Origin: Pseudaminobacter soli (ex Li et al. 2025)
GTDB lineage: Bacteria; Pseudomonadota; Alphaproteobacteria; Rhizobiales; Rhizobiaceae
Direction of reading: 5' to 3'
Length of the DNA stretch: 48,309 bases
Assembly: GCF_003012705.1 (NCBI RefSeq)
Contig: NZ_PXYL01000026.1
Location: 1 to 48,309 of the forward strand
The stretch's first letter is position 1; each line of letters starts with the position of its first letter. The notes beneath the pieces were generated by a model. It saw nothing but the letters and a program-made list of their open reading frames with translations, was not told the origin of the DNA and searched no databases. Of the stretch, positions 1 through 8,347 are shown in pieces. A program made the translations under genes and the position numbers.

Positions 1-540
1 CCGACGCTCTAGGTCACACACGATCGTGCCATAGCGATGATTGCGCCGCCAAGCCCAGTCGTCGATGCCGATCACCGAGGGCGGGGGCGACGGTGGCAAT
101 CCTTGCCTGCGGATGACTCGGAGCAAGATGTCGTTGCTAACGGGCAGCATGAGCCGCTGGGCAAAACGCGCCGCTGGGCGTCCTCCAAGCGCAAGCGCCA
201 GATGGTGGACGAGATGCTCGAGACGCCCAGTTCGCCTAGCGTAGGGAGGTAGCACATCGCCGAACCGCTCGGCGAATATCTGCCTACTGCAAAGTACCGC
301 GTCACAGGTGAACCTCCGTGTGCGCACGAGAAGTCTGACGCGCCTTCCCGACAGGGGGAGGTCCGCTACCTGGCGGTAATAGCGGCTTCGAACCGTTTGC
401 GACATTCGTCCGCATGCCGGACACGTCGCAGTAGCGGCGGCGCGGGAAAGCAACATGCAGGTCTCATCGGCAATGTGGGTGATGCGTTCGGCGACGAAGC
501 CAGCCGGTACCAAATCAGAGAGGCGAAGCTTGGTGCTCAT
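1..540 (-). CDS. ISL3-family transposase, N-terminal part (runs off the left edge)
   Basis: The reverse strand is open from an ATG at 540 to the window edge (180 codons). Near the N-terminus lies a Cys-rich zinc finger (CPACG, then further Cys residues after about 40 residues), as in the zf-ISL3 domain. Near the window edge is the block GIDDWAWRRNHRYGTIVCD, which is the start of the DDE catalytic domain of ISL3 (COG3464) transposases. ISL3 enzymes are usually 400-550 residues, so this is the first third. No frameshift is visible inside the window, so the copy may be intact beyond the edge. It is followed directly by remnants of two other insertion sequences, which marks this end as an insertion hotspot. 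Confidence 0.85.
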   Translation of the reverse strand, partial: MSTKLRLSDLVPAGFVAERITHIADETCMLLSRAAATATCPACGRMSQTVRSRYYRQVADLPLSGRRVRLLVRTRRFTCDAVLCSRQIFAERFGDVLPPYARRTGRLEHLVHHLALALGGRPAARFAQRLMLPVSNDILLRVIRRQGLPPSPPPSVIGIDDWAWRRNHRYGTIVCDLERR

Positions 541-708
541 CAGGCTGATTCCTTTGTGGAAACTAGAAACGCAGCATCGTCACAACTGCATCAAAACTGA
601 GTCAGAGCCCAATATTGACCCCCTTGTAGGCGATCAGCACTTGGCCTGCCCGGCGCTGGCCGGGGTTGCAGAGGGCGGGCCAAGTGCGGGTGGTTTGAGT
701 ATTCGGCT

Positions 709-980
709 TTAGCTTTGAGAGCGGTTCTTGAACCGCCAGGATTCGTTGCCGGTCTCGATGATCTCGCAGAGGTGGGTGAGGCGTCGAGGAGCGCGGTCGT
801 CATCTTGGCATCGCCGACGACGGAAGGCCATTCGCCGAATGCCAGGTTGGTGGTGACGATAACGGAGGTGCGCTCGTAGAGCCTGCTGATCAGGTGGAAC
901 AGCAGTTGCCCTCCGGCCTGAGCGAACGGTAGGTAACCGAGCTCATCCAGGATGACGAAGTCGAGAGGCCGCGTCGCCAC
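709..980 (-). pseudogene. istB: IS21-family helper ATPase IstB, truncated and frameshifted
   Basis: The reverse strand encodes the C-terminal third of IstB, the AAA+ transposition helper of IS21-type elements. The Walker B/sensor segment ([18 protein letters not shown]) and the stretch [20 protein letters not shown] are recognisable. The N-terminal half with Walker A is missing. After MTTALLD one base is lost near 782-786: the next family residues ([20 protein letters not shown]) continue in another frame and reach a stop at 709-711. The copy is therefore dead. The 600-708 stretch beyond the stop probably belongs to the noncoding end of the same element. Confidence 0.8.
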
Positions 981-1074
981 GGCGTCGACGTTAACCAGGG
1001 CATCCGGCTCACTGGCCGTTCCATCGGACTATGCCCCATATGTGCCCGGGAGGTGGATCAACACTTCTCCGCTG

Positions 1075-1311
1075 GTCAAAGGCATACAACAGGTGTCTCA
1101 CAAGCCGATCCGCACGACGTTCCCGGACAAGACGGCTCCGAACCCACTGGACCGCGTGAACCGACAGTTCAAGGCTCCCGCGCCCAACAGGCTCTGGGTT
1201 TCGGATTTCACCTACGTCACCACCTGGCAGGGTTTCGTCTATGTGGCCTTCGTGAGCGACGCCTTCGCTCGCCGCATTGTCTGCTGGCGGGTGAGCCGGA
1301 CAGCACATGCC
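1075..1311 (+). pseudogene. IS3-family OrfB integrase-core fragment
   Basis: The forward frame carries about 78 residues of an IS3-family OrfB. KPIRTTFPDKTAPNPLDRVN is followed by LWVSDFTYVTTW and YVAFVSDAFARRIVCWRVS, ending at RTAHA. This covers the first catalytic Asp region (DFTYV) and the following strand of the rve/DDE domain. The N-terminal HTH and the downstream D and E residues are absent. It abuts the istB remnant on the left. After RTAHA similarity ends, 65 bases before the end of the anion permease gene. Confidence 0.8.
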
Positions 1312-1375
1312 GCTACCGGTCTTTCCGAGCAAACTGACGTGCCAGATGTAACCGCCGTGAAGCAGGATTCCCCAA

Positions 1376-2602
1376 TTACAACGGCACGAGGCCAATGCCC
1401 CAAAGCCATGCTATCGTAATGGCCAGGCTTGCGATCGTCATTGGAATACCAGAACGCGCGAAGTCAACAAAGCCGAGCTTGACGCCGGAAACGGAGGCCC
1501 GTTCGGCAACAATGATGTTGCACAATGAACCCGTGAGAAGGAGGTTTCCTGCGAAGGTCGATAGCAGCGCCAGCGCTGTCAGAGCACCCTCCGAGAGATC
1601 AGGAACGAGCTTGACCAGCAAGATGACGGCCGGGACATTGCCTATCGTGTTGGAGGCGGCAAGCGTCAGCGGCGCGAGGACAGAGAGCCGGTCGGGCAGC
1701 AAGCCCCGTTCGGTGAGCCAGACCATGCCCTGCTGTGCCAGTCCGGTCTTGGCGAAAGCGGCGGTGACTCCGAAAAGGCACACGAAAAGGAGCAGCAATT
1801 GCCAGTCGACCGCGCCGATCATAGTGCGTGAGGAGAGGCGACGCGACATCAGCAGAAAGCCCGCGACCGCGAGCGCCGAGAGTTCACGCGGCAACGGAGT
1901 CAGGAACAGCGCCACAAGTACAGCGACTGCAAACATGCCCTTCAAGAATTGAAACCGGTCGATTTGAGGTGGCCGGCTGTCCGCCGGAGTCGCGCCGTCG
2001 CCAGGCGCGATGCGCCAGGTCGCGACGATGGCGACGAAGGTAATTGCGAGGCTGGCCATTGTGGGCGGTAGGGCAAAGGCGAGATAGCGCCAGAAATCCA
2101 AGCCACCGGCCTGCCCGATGAGGATGTTTTGGGGGTTGCCGATAAGGGTAGCGGCCGAGCCGGCGTTGGCGGCCCCTGCGAGCCCAATAAGGTATGGTCG
2201 CGGATCGAGTCGTTGCGAGGCAACACCCGCGACAACCAAAGGCGCAAGCGCGAAAACGACGACGTCGTTGGTGAAGATCGCGGCCAGGACACCCGTCACT
2301 GCGATCAGGCTGGCGAGCAAAAGCTTCGGATTGCGGGAAGCGCGAACGATTTGATCAGCGATCCAGCCATAAAAACCGGAATGGTCAAACTGTGCAGAGA
2401 GGATCATCAGTGCGAACAAAAGGGCTATCGTGGGCACGTCGACTGCTGCGCCGGCTTCTTCGAGAGACAAATCGCCGAAGGCAAGGAGGACGATCAGACC
2501 GAGCAACGCGACGCCGGTTCGGTCGATCGCCAGGCCGGGCACGCGCCCCAGAGCCATGCCCACGTAGGCGAGCACGAAGACCGTTACAGACAGGGTTGTC
2601 AT
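1376..2602 (-). CDS. ArsB/NhaD-type anion permease (SLC13-like membrane transporter)
   Basis: A 408-residue polytopic membrane protein with about 10-12 hydrophobic segments. The conserved signature NDVVVFALAPLVV and the segment SAATLIGNPQNILIGQAGG are typical of the ArsB/NhaD/citrate (ion transporter superfamily) fold. A second half has the repeat-like ASNTIGNVPAVILLVKL followed by FAGNLLLTGSLCNIIVAE. The family moves arsenite, sodium/proton or dicarboxylates; the substrate cannot be told here and no ars genes are adjacent. I chose ATG at 2602, where the hydrophobic protein begins (MTTLSVTVFVLAYVG). The upstream open frame to 2746 is low-complexity and has no membrane segment. No strong Shine-Dalgarno is visible. 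It appears monocistronic, with IS3 debris just downstream. Confidence 0.85.
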   Translation of the reverse strand: MTTLSVTVFVLAYVGMALGRVPGLAIDRTGVALLGLIVLLAFGDLSLEEAGAAVDVPTIALLFALMILSAQFDHSGFYGWIADQIVRASRNPKLLLASLIAVTGVLAAIFTNDVVVFALAPLVVAGVASQRLDPRPYLIGLAGAANAGSAATLIGNPQNILIGQAGGLDFWRYLAFALPPTMASLAITFVAIVATWRIAPGDGATPADSRPPQIDRFQFLKGMFAVAVLVALFLTPLPRELSALAVAGFLLMSRRLSSRTMIGAVDWQLLLLFVCLFGVTAAFAKTGLAQQGMVWLTERGLLPDRLSVLAPLTLAASNTIGNVPAVILLVKLVPDLSEGALTALALLSTFAGNLLLTGSLCNIIVAERASVSGVKLGFVDFARSGIPMTIASLAITIAWLWGIGLVPL

Positions 2603-2983
2603 ACAAAAATGCCCCGGAAAACGCAGACTGGAAGGAATCGCCAACCTACGCATAAAATAATCAAACACTTTACGCCCGTGGCGACCTGTCGAAGTGGCTT
2701 CAAGGTCGGTTCTGCCCGAGGGTCTGCTTGCATGCGAAGCCGTCAAGCGGCAAGGCCGGTCGCCAATTGATCATGAACGAAGTCCATCGCCCAGACCATA
2801 TTGGGTGTGCTAATTCACTGTCCGCGTCGCCCGACAACTCCAACATCGGGCCGCGTTTTCATCCGACTAGTTCCGCCTTACGGGTGCCGCCGGCCGCAAG
2901 GTGCGATTTCGATCGTTCTGAAGCAACCGCTTGAAGATGTCGGCTTATCGTCAACTCTATCCAAAACCGGACTGTCCGGTCTC

Positions 2984-3011
2984 GGCCCCCAAACTGCCAG
3001 TCAGCAACGCG
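2984..3011. repeat. 28-bp dispersed repeat, copy 1
   Basis: Bases 2984-3011 match 9137-9164 in the same orientation with two mismatches, around the shared core AACTGCC(A/G)GTCAGCAACGCG. Both copies lie in non-genic sequence beside decayed coding relics. Function unknown. Confidence 0.7.
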
Positions 3012-3089
3012 TCCGATCTCGGACAAACAGCGTGGCTCCACGAAACTCCGGAAGCGGATATTCACGCAACGAACAAGGTTGCCATATCG

Positions 3090-3290
3090 CCTTTCGAACA
3101 GCCCCGACAGGTCGTCCGGATGGACAACAGCCATCCACCCCCGGTCGAGACCCTCGTCTGAGCCGAGCCCGGCGTATTCGGACCAACGTCGATTAACAAT
3201 CGATCTGCCCGTCGGGCAGTGGTGCCAAACCATGGCGGGTATCGCGTCGGGGACGCGGCCGTATCGATCTCCATTGCTGTCCTTTCCCAT
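3090..3290 (-). pseudogene. PAS-domain fragment
   Basis: On the reverse strand the residues IPAMVWHHCPTG, NRRWSEYAGLGSDE and WMAVVHPDDLSGLFERR match the layout of a PAS_3-type sensor domain (DxIPxLxW ... N ... Y.G ... W...HPDD). Similarity ends soon after HPDDLSG, and no kinase, cyclase or output domain follows. The frame then runs into the 2984-3011 repeat. This is most simply the 5' relic of a PAS sensor kinase or regulator. A genuine 153-residue product from 3320 cannot be excluded but looks unlikely. Confidence 0.5.
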
Positions 3291-3321
3291 CCCGGGGCAC
3301 CATGCGCCACGGTTGCTCACC

Positions 3322-6054
3322 TTACTGACGGGTCGCTGCGGCTCTCAACGCGGGCATGGAGCGGATGATGAGCTTCTCGATCTCCACGACAAAGAAGAAG
3401 ACGAGCCCTCCGCCGATGAGCCAAAGCCAAGCCGACAGGGGTAGGGCCTCGGTGTCGAAGATCGTGTGGAACGGCGGCGCATAGGTAAAGAGGAGCTGCA
3501 ACACTACAACTCCGGCGATCCCATACCAGAGAAAGGGATTGCCCATATGGGCGCGTAAAGACAGGGATGAATCGAGCAGGTAGCGGCTGTTGAGAAGATA
3601 ATAGACCTGCCCCAGCGTGATGGCGTTAACGGCAGCCGTACGCGCCAACTGGTCCGAAGCGCCTTGCGCCTTCATCCAGAAGAAGGCAGCGAGCGTGTAG
3701 AGCACGAGCGCAGCGCCAACGAAGAGAATGCGCCAGATTCCGAAGCCGGTGACGATCGGCCGGTCGACCCGGCGTGGCCGCCGCCGCATCACATCCGCCT
3801 CGTGAGGCTCGAACGAGATGGTGAGGCCGAGCGCGACCGAGGTGACCATGTTTACCCACAGCACCTGCGGTGCGGTAATCGGCAGAGTGAAGGCGAACAG
3901 GATGGCAATCGCGATCACGGCGCCCTGGGCGACGTTGGTCGGCAGCAGGAAAAGCATAGCCTTCTCGATGTTGTTGTAGACCGTGCGGCCCTCCTTCACC
4001 GCCGCGGAGATCGAGGCAAAATTGTCGTCGGCGAGGATCATCCCGGCCGCCTCCTTGGTCACCTCGGTGCCCTTAATGCCCATGGCGACGCCAATGTCAG
4101 CCTTCTTGAGGGCCGGCGCGTCGTTGACACCGTCTCCGGTCATGGCGACGATCTGACGGTTGGCCTGGATCGCCTTTACGAGCCTGAGCTTGTGCTCCGG
4201 GCTGGCGCGGGCGAAGACGTCGACGTCGCGCACGCATTCCTGCAGCGCCGCATCGTTCATCGCCTCGATCTCGGTGCCCGCCACGGCCGTTTTGCCGTCA
4301 CCGATGCCGAGCATCTTCGCGATTGCCGCCGCGGTGATCTTGTGGTCGCCCGTGATCATCGTCACGCGGATACCGCCACCGTGGCAATCCCGTACGGCGT
4401 CGACAGCCTCCTTGCGCGGCGGGTCCATGAGGCCGACGAGGCCGAGCAACACCAGGGTTCTCGGCAGGTGCTCCGGCCCGAGGCTACCGGCCTCTAAATC
4501 CGGGTCTGGCAGCCAAGCCAGGCCCAGCACGCGCTCGCCCTGCGCGGCGAGTCGGTCGCTCTCCCGAGTGAAGCGGTTACGATCGAGCGGCGCCGGTCCA
4601 CTCGCCGTCTGCTGTCGGTCGCAATGGTCGAGGATCACCTCCGGTGCACCCTTGACCAGCAGCATCTCGCCGTCCGCAGACCGGTTCAGCGTCGCCATGA
4701 ACTTGTGCTCGGATTCGAAGGGAATCGCGTCGAGTCGCGGCGCGGCGGCGGCCTCTGTGGCACGGTCCATGCCGAGCTTACTGGCGAACGGATAGAGCGC
4801 GCCTTCCGTAGGATCCCCCTCGACCTTCCACTTTCCGTCGTCCTGAAACAGCTCCGCGTCGTTGCAAAGCACCGACACACGCCCCATCAGCGCAAGCACC
4901 GGCGTGGTGCCGACCGGTTTGCCTCCCGCCTTAACCTCGCCTTCGGGCGCATAGCCGTCGCCGGTGACCTCATAGGAGGCTTCCGCCGTCACGACGGAGG
5001 TGACCATCATCTCCATCAGAGTCAGCGTGCCAGTCTTGTCCGAGCAGATGCGCGAGACGGCCCCCAGCGTCTCGACCGCCGGCAGGCGGCGGATGATGGC
5101 GTTGCGCTGGGCCATGCGCTGCACACCGATAGCGAGCGTGATCGTGATGAGCGCCGGCAGGCCTTCCGGAATCAGCGAGACCGCGATGCCGACAACCGCC
5201 TGGAACAGTTCGACGAAGGTCATGTGCCCGAGCCAGTGGCCCCAGGAGAAGAGCAGCACGCTGATGATGGCGATGGCGACCGTGATGACGTAGCCGAACT
5301 TCTTGATCTGCCGAAGGAGCGGCGTCTCAAGCGCGCTAACTTCGGCGAGCATCTGGTTGATGCGGCCGAGTTCCGTCTGCCTCCCGGTCGCCACGACGAC
5401 GCCAGTCGCCCTGCCCGACACCACCATGGTGCCGGAGAATGCCATGTTCTCACGGTCGCCGACGGTAGCTTTGGCGGATACCGGAGCGACTGTCTTTTCG
5501 GCCGGAACGGATTCGCCGGTCAGTGCCGCCTCCTCCGTCCGCAGGTTCTTGGCGTCGACGAGGCGCATGTCCGCCGGGATCTTGTCGCCCGATTCCAAGA
5601 GCACAATGTCACCCGGCACAAGATCCTCGGCCGCAATGAGGCGCGCCGCCCCGCTGCGCAGCAAGCGCGCCTCCGCGGACAGCATGTTGCGGATCGAATC
5701 GAGGGCCTTTTCCGCCCGTCCCTCCTGCAGGAAGCCAAGCAGCGAGTTGAGAACAACGACGGCGAAAATGATCGAAGCGTCGAGCCACAGGCTCAGCATA
5801 AGCTTGATGAAGCCGGCCGCGAGCAGGACATAGATAAGTACATTGTTGAACTGGGCGAGGAACCGCATCAGCGGCCCGCGCTTCTTGCCTTGGGGCAGGC
5901 GGTTGGGTCCATAGGTCTTCAGCCGCTCGGCCGCCTCCGCGGCATCGAGGCCCCGCCCGGGATCGACGCGAAGCTGGCTTTCGACCTGTTCCACCGGCAT
6001 CGCATGCCATGGCAACGGCTCCGTTTCCGAAGCCGTGGCCTCAATTGAGCCCAT
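3322..6054 (-). CDS. Cation-translocating P-type ATPase, CtpF/P2A-like
   Basis: A 910-residue P-type ATPase. In order it has an N-terminal cation-ATPase domain, an actuator loop with TGES (residues 179-182), membrane helix 4 with PEGL (296-299), the phosphorylation motif DKTGT with Asp339, the nucleotide-binding KGAPE (468-472), the hinge TGDGVNDAP (639-647), then six C-terminal helices. PEGL in helix 4 and the overall order fit Ca2+/Mn2+-type P2 pumps. WVNMVTSVALGLTISFEPHE near the C-terminus resembles the mycobacterial CtpF subgroup. The transported ion is not proven by sequence. Start: ATG 6054 is preceded by GGGAGGAA with good spacing; the open frame further upstream has no family similarity. 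It lies 74 bases after ppk2 on the same strand, probably in one operon. Confidence 0.93.
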   Translation of the reverse strand: MGSIEATASETEPLPWHAMPVEQVESQLRVDPGRGLDAAEAAERLKTYGPNRLPQGKKRGPLMRFLAQFNNVLIYVLLAAGFIKLMLSLWLDASIIFAVVVLNSLLGFLQEGRAEKALDSIRNMLSAEARLLRSGAARLIAAEDLVPGDIVLLESGDKIPADMRLVDAKNLRTEEAALTGESVPAEKTVAPVSAKATVGDRENMAFSGTMVVSGRATGVVVATGRQTELGRINQMLAEVSALETPLLRQIKKFGYVITVAIAIISVLLFSWGHWLGHMTFVELFQAVVGIAVSLIPEGLPALITITLAIGVQRMAQRNAIIRRLPAVETLGAVSRICSDKTGTLTLMEMMVTSVVTAEASYEVTGDGYAPEGEVKAGGKPVGTTPVLALMGRVSVLCNDAELFQDDGKWKVEGDPTEGALYPFASKLGMDRATEAAAAPRLDAIPFESEHKFMATLNRSADGEMLLVKGAPEVILDHCDRQQTASGPAPLDRNRFTRESDRLAAQGERVLGLAWLPDPDLEAGSLGPEHLPRTLVLLGLVGLMDPPRKEAVDAVRDCHGGGIRVTMITGDHKITAAAIAKMLGIGDGKTAVAGTEIEAMNDAALQECVRDVDVFARASPEHKLRLVKAIQANRQIVAMTGDGVNDAPALKKADIGVAMGIKGTEVTKEAAGMILADDNFASISAAVKEGRTVYNNIEKAMLFLLPTNVAQGAVIAIAILFAFTLPITAPQVLWVNMVTSVALGLTISFEPHEADVMRRRPRRVDRPIVTGFGIWRILFVGAALVLYTLAAFFWMKAQGASDQLARTAAVNAITLGQVYYLLNSRYLLDSSLSLRAHMGNPFLWYGIAGVVVLQLLFTYAPPFHTIFDTEALPLSAWLWLIGGGLVFFFVVEIEKLIIRSMPALRAAATRQ

Positions 6055-6128
6055 GTGCGTTCCTCCCGGTGCTTTCTGGTTGGCGTCGCAGGCCTCGCAA
6101 TTGCGGTCGACATGAAGGCCTCGTCCGT

Positions 6129-7031
6129 CTAGCGGTCCGCCTCGAGTTCCTGACGCGCCGCAGAGAGATCCTTCATCTGCGCGGGCGTGACCTTGGGATA
6201 TGCGAGGTCGAGCTTTTCGACAGCCTCGACGATCGTTGCCGCGACGACGAGGCGTGTGAACCATTTGTTGTCGGCGGGCACGACGAACCATGGCGCCGCC
6301 TTGGAGGCCGTGGCTCGGATTGCCTCGTCATAGGCATGCATGTAGTCTTTCCAGTATCGTCGCTCGCGAATGTCGGATGCGGAGAACTTCCAGTTCTTGT
6401 CAGGCTTGTCGAGGCGGGCCATAAAGCGCTTCTTCTGCTCCCCGTATGACAGGTTCAGGTAGAATTTCAGGATGACCACGCCCTGGCGCGATAGGTAGTC
6501 CTCAAAGCTGGCGATATGGGCGAGCCGCTCCTCCCACACGTTTTTCCCGAGAAGATCCGGTGGAATCTTTTGCGCGTTGAGCAACTCCGGGTGCACGCGC
6601 ACCACCAGCACTTCCTCGTAGTATGAGCGGTTGAAGATGCCAATTCGTCCACGCTCCGGCACTTTTGTGGAATAGCGCCACAGGAAATCGTGAGAAAGTT
6701 CCTTGTTTGAGGGCTGCTTGAACGAGACGACGTCGCACCCCTGCGGATTGACGCGCGACATGACGTGCTTAATCGTCCCGTCCTTTCCCGCCGCGTCCAT
6801 CGCCTGGAACACAAGCAGCACGGACCAGGAATCCTGCGCATAGAGAATATCTTGCTCCATCGCGAGCCATTCCGAACCGCGCTCGAGAAGTTGCGCTGCT
6901 TCCTGCTTGTCCATTTTGAGCCCCAGCGTGTCGCCGGGATCGAAGTCCTTCAGGCGAAAACTCTTGCCCTTGGTGACACGGAACGGATCCGAGTACTTCC
7001 TCATGGCGTCTAGTATTTCTTTGCGGGGCAT
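6129..7031 (-). CDS. ppk2: Polyphosphate kinase 2 family protein
   Basis: A 300-residue PPK2: it transfers phosphate from polyphosphate to nucleoside mono- or diphosphates. Walker A is AMDAAGKDGT (77-86). The Walker B/lid region reads RIGIFNRSYYEEVLVVRVHP. The conserved KDYMHAYDEAI and PWFVVPADNKWFTRL follow. The single PPK2 domain and length near 300 fit the soluble short forms (class I/III); whether AMP, ADP or both are accepted is not decidable by eye. ATG 7031 has the Shine-Dalgarno GGGAGGAA upstream. Its position ahead of a P-type ATPase suggests polyphosphate-derived nucleotide supply under energy limitation alongside ion pumping, which is an inference from context. Confidence 0.93.
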   Translation of the reverse strand: MPRKEILDAMRKYSDPFRVTKGKSFRLKDFDPGDTLGLKMDKQEAAQLLERGSEWLAMEQDILYAQDSWSVLLVFQAMDAAGKDGTIKHVMSRVNPQGCDVVSFKQPSNKELSHDFLWRYSTKVPERGRIGIFNRSYYEEVLVVRVHPELLNAQKIPPDLLGKNVWEERLAHIASFEDYLSRQGVVILKFYLNLSYGEQKKRFMARLDKPDKNWKFSASDIRERRYWKDYMHAYDEAIRATASKAAPWFVVPADNKWFTRLVVAATIVEAVEKLDLAYPKVTPAQMKDLSAARQELEADR

Positions 7032-7479
7032 TGACCGCTTCCTCCCGAACGATCGTCATTCGAGAATGAGATCTCGCGCTTGCAATCAATGTCAACGGAG
7101 GCGTTGATCGAGTTGCGAACTTTCGTCAAGGACACGCTGCTATGGAAACCCCTTCATTTCGGCGGTGCTTTCGATGTTCAAAGCGCGATGTCACGTTGTC
7201 TGCGGCTTAACGGTTCGAGGGTAATGGGGCGGGAATGAGCGAACCCACTGTCAGCTTTAAGATCGCCGCCGTAGCCTGGTGGCTATTCGATGCGCGGGTA
7301 CGAGGCGGCTTTGCGCCCAGGATCGGCCCTCGTCGTGCCGTCCGCTAAATGTCGTGTTTGGGCGGTGATTGGATCGGCCCCGAGGCGGACCTATCGCTAG
7401 CGGCCAGTCCATTCAAAGCGCAGCGAATCGTACTGTGCTCCGCTTCATTCCTTCGGTTTGGTCCGGATGCATTGATCTA
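7032..7479. other. Intergenic region upstream of ppk2
   Basis: About 450 bases with no convincing gene. The ppk2 promoter must lie in its left part. A half-conserved FNR/FixK-like sequence TTGATCGAG occurs near 7107, but the right half-site is poor and I do not call it a site. Confidence 0.4.
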
Positions 7480-7722
7480 TTACGCCAGGTGGAACGTGAG
7501 TGGCTTCGTTTCCTGTCTGATGATCTGACGCTTGGCCTCGAGGTTCAATTGCGCCGCCTTCTGCCGCCAACCCGACTTTGCCCCGCCAGGAAACAAATCC
7601 TGCGGCAACAAAGGGAGCAACTGTTTCTTCTCTTCAGCGGCCGTGATCCCCGGCGCTTTTGAGGGCAACACAGATAACAGGGCATCTTGCATAGCGAGAT
7701 ATTTGGCCTTGTCGAATTTCAT
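7480..7722 (-). CDS. DUF6958-type small protein
   Basis: An 80-residue soluble protein. The pattern KYLAMQDALLSVLPSKAPGI, then LLPLLPQDLFPGGAKSGW, then a C-terminal LEAKRQIIRQETKPL resembles a small, mainly helical family annotated as DUF6958, of unknown function. It looks complete, with ATG at 7722 only 32 bases after the GFA-like gene, so the two are probably one transcript under the divergent TetR regulator. No catalytic residues can be named. Confidence 0.7.
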   Translation of the reverse strand: MKFDKAKYLAMQDALLSVLPSKAPGITAAEEKKQLLPLLPQDLFPGGAKSGWRQKAAQLNLEAKRQIIRQETKPLTFHLA

Positions 7723-7754
7723 GACATGACATTCTCGATTTCGAATTTCTCGCT

Positions 7755-8246
7755 TCAGACATTTTCCAATCTGCCTTGCAGGAATTCGATCTTCGGGTTG
7801 CGAAAGCCCATACGCGCCCAGGCTGCCATTAGCCGCAAGATAAACATGGGGGATTGCCGGTTCTGAACCGGCGCACTCTCAATTACGCGCCTGTCTTCAA
7901 GTCTGTCGCGGCAAATCGTGATCCAATGGCCTTTCGTGAAATCGAGAAACATGAACGTGTTGCAGCAGGCCGCGACGGCCCTTCGCGTCGGCGAACTCTC
8001 TTTCAGGCGATACTCACGAAGATTCTCTCGCCCGCTGGTGCATTGAACACAGTTCTTGGGGAACAATACATAGGCAACACCGTCGCTTTCATCGAGAATC
8101 GGCGCTGCTCCCGGAAGCCTTTCGAAGATGAGCGCCGCGTCCTGGCAACTGGAGCAGTGGCAGACGGTCGACAAGATCGGGTGTGCGCCAACCTCCAATG
8201 TGACCTGACCGCATAGGCACCGCGCTTTGGCAACCATGTCAGACAC
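7755..8246 (-). CDS. GFA/CENP-V-like zinc-binding protein (DUF6151-like)
   Basis: A 163-residue protein with the zinc-ligand pattern of the glutathione-dependent formaldehyde-activating enzyme (GFA) fold: CLCGQVTLEVG near residues 10-20, CHCSSC near 29-34, and a further Cys pair at AACCN. A typical S-glutathionyl or thiol-adduct role is known for some members, but substrates of this subgroup are unknown. GTG at 8246 is preferred because GGAG lies 7 bases upstream; ATG at 8237 is the alternative. It is divergent from a TetR gene with a perfect palindrome between the starts, which suggests repression by that protein. Confidence 0.75.
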   Translation of the reverse strand: MSDMVAKARCLCGQVTLEVGAHPILSTVCHCSSCQDAALIFERLPGAAPILDESDGVAYVLFPKNCVQCTSGRENLREYRLKESSPTRRAVAACCNTFMFLDFTKGHWITICRDRLEDRRVIESAPVQNRQSPMFILRLMAAWARMGFRNPKIEFLQGRLENV

Positions 8247-8278
8247 ATCAACGCTCCATTTTGCAATCCGTTAAATAG

Positions 8279-8293
8279 ACTGGACCGTCCAGT
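8279..8293. promoter_or_regulatory. Perfect 15-bp palindrome, probable TetR operator
   Basis: ACTGGAC-C-GTCCAGT is a perfect inverted repeat of two 7-base arms around one central base. It sits in the 101-base gap between the divergent GFA-like gene (start 8246) and the TetR gene (start 8348). Symmetric operators of this size between a TetR gene and its divergent target are the usual arrangement for the family. Binding is inferred. Confidence 0.7.
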
Positions 8294-8347
8294 TTGATTT
8301 GTCAAGCTGGAGTGATATGCTCCCAGAGGACGATTCAAGGAGGGCAA

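Larger units (their letters stand above)
2603..3321. other. Gap between permease and P-type ATPase holding a PAS relic and a short repeat
   Basis: No intact gene is supported here. The reverse strand carries a PAS-like fragment (listed separately), and 2984-3011 is a short repeat that recurs near 9137. The rest, 2603-2980, holds only short out-of-context open frames. Confidence 0.5.

Noticed and set aside
4624-6048. 474-codon forward frame
   Set aside because: Lies wholly opposite the P-type ATPase; composition is the usual antisense shadow of high-GC genes.
7104-7120. FNR/FixK-like box upstream of ppk2
   Set aside because: Left half TTGATC fits, right half does not; below what I can support.
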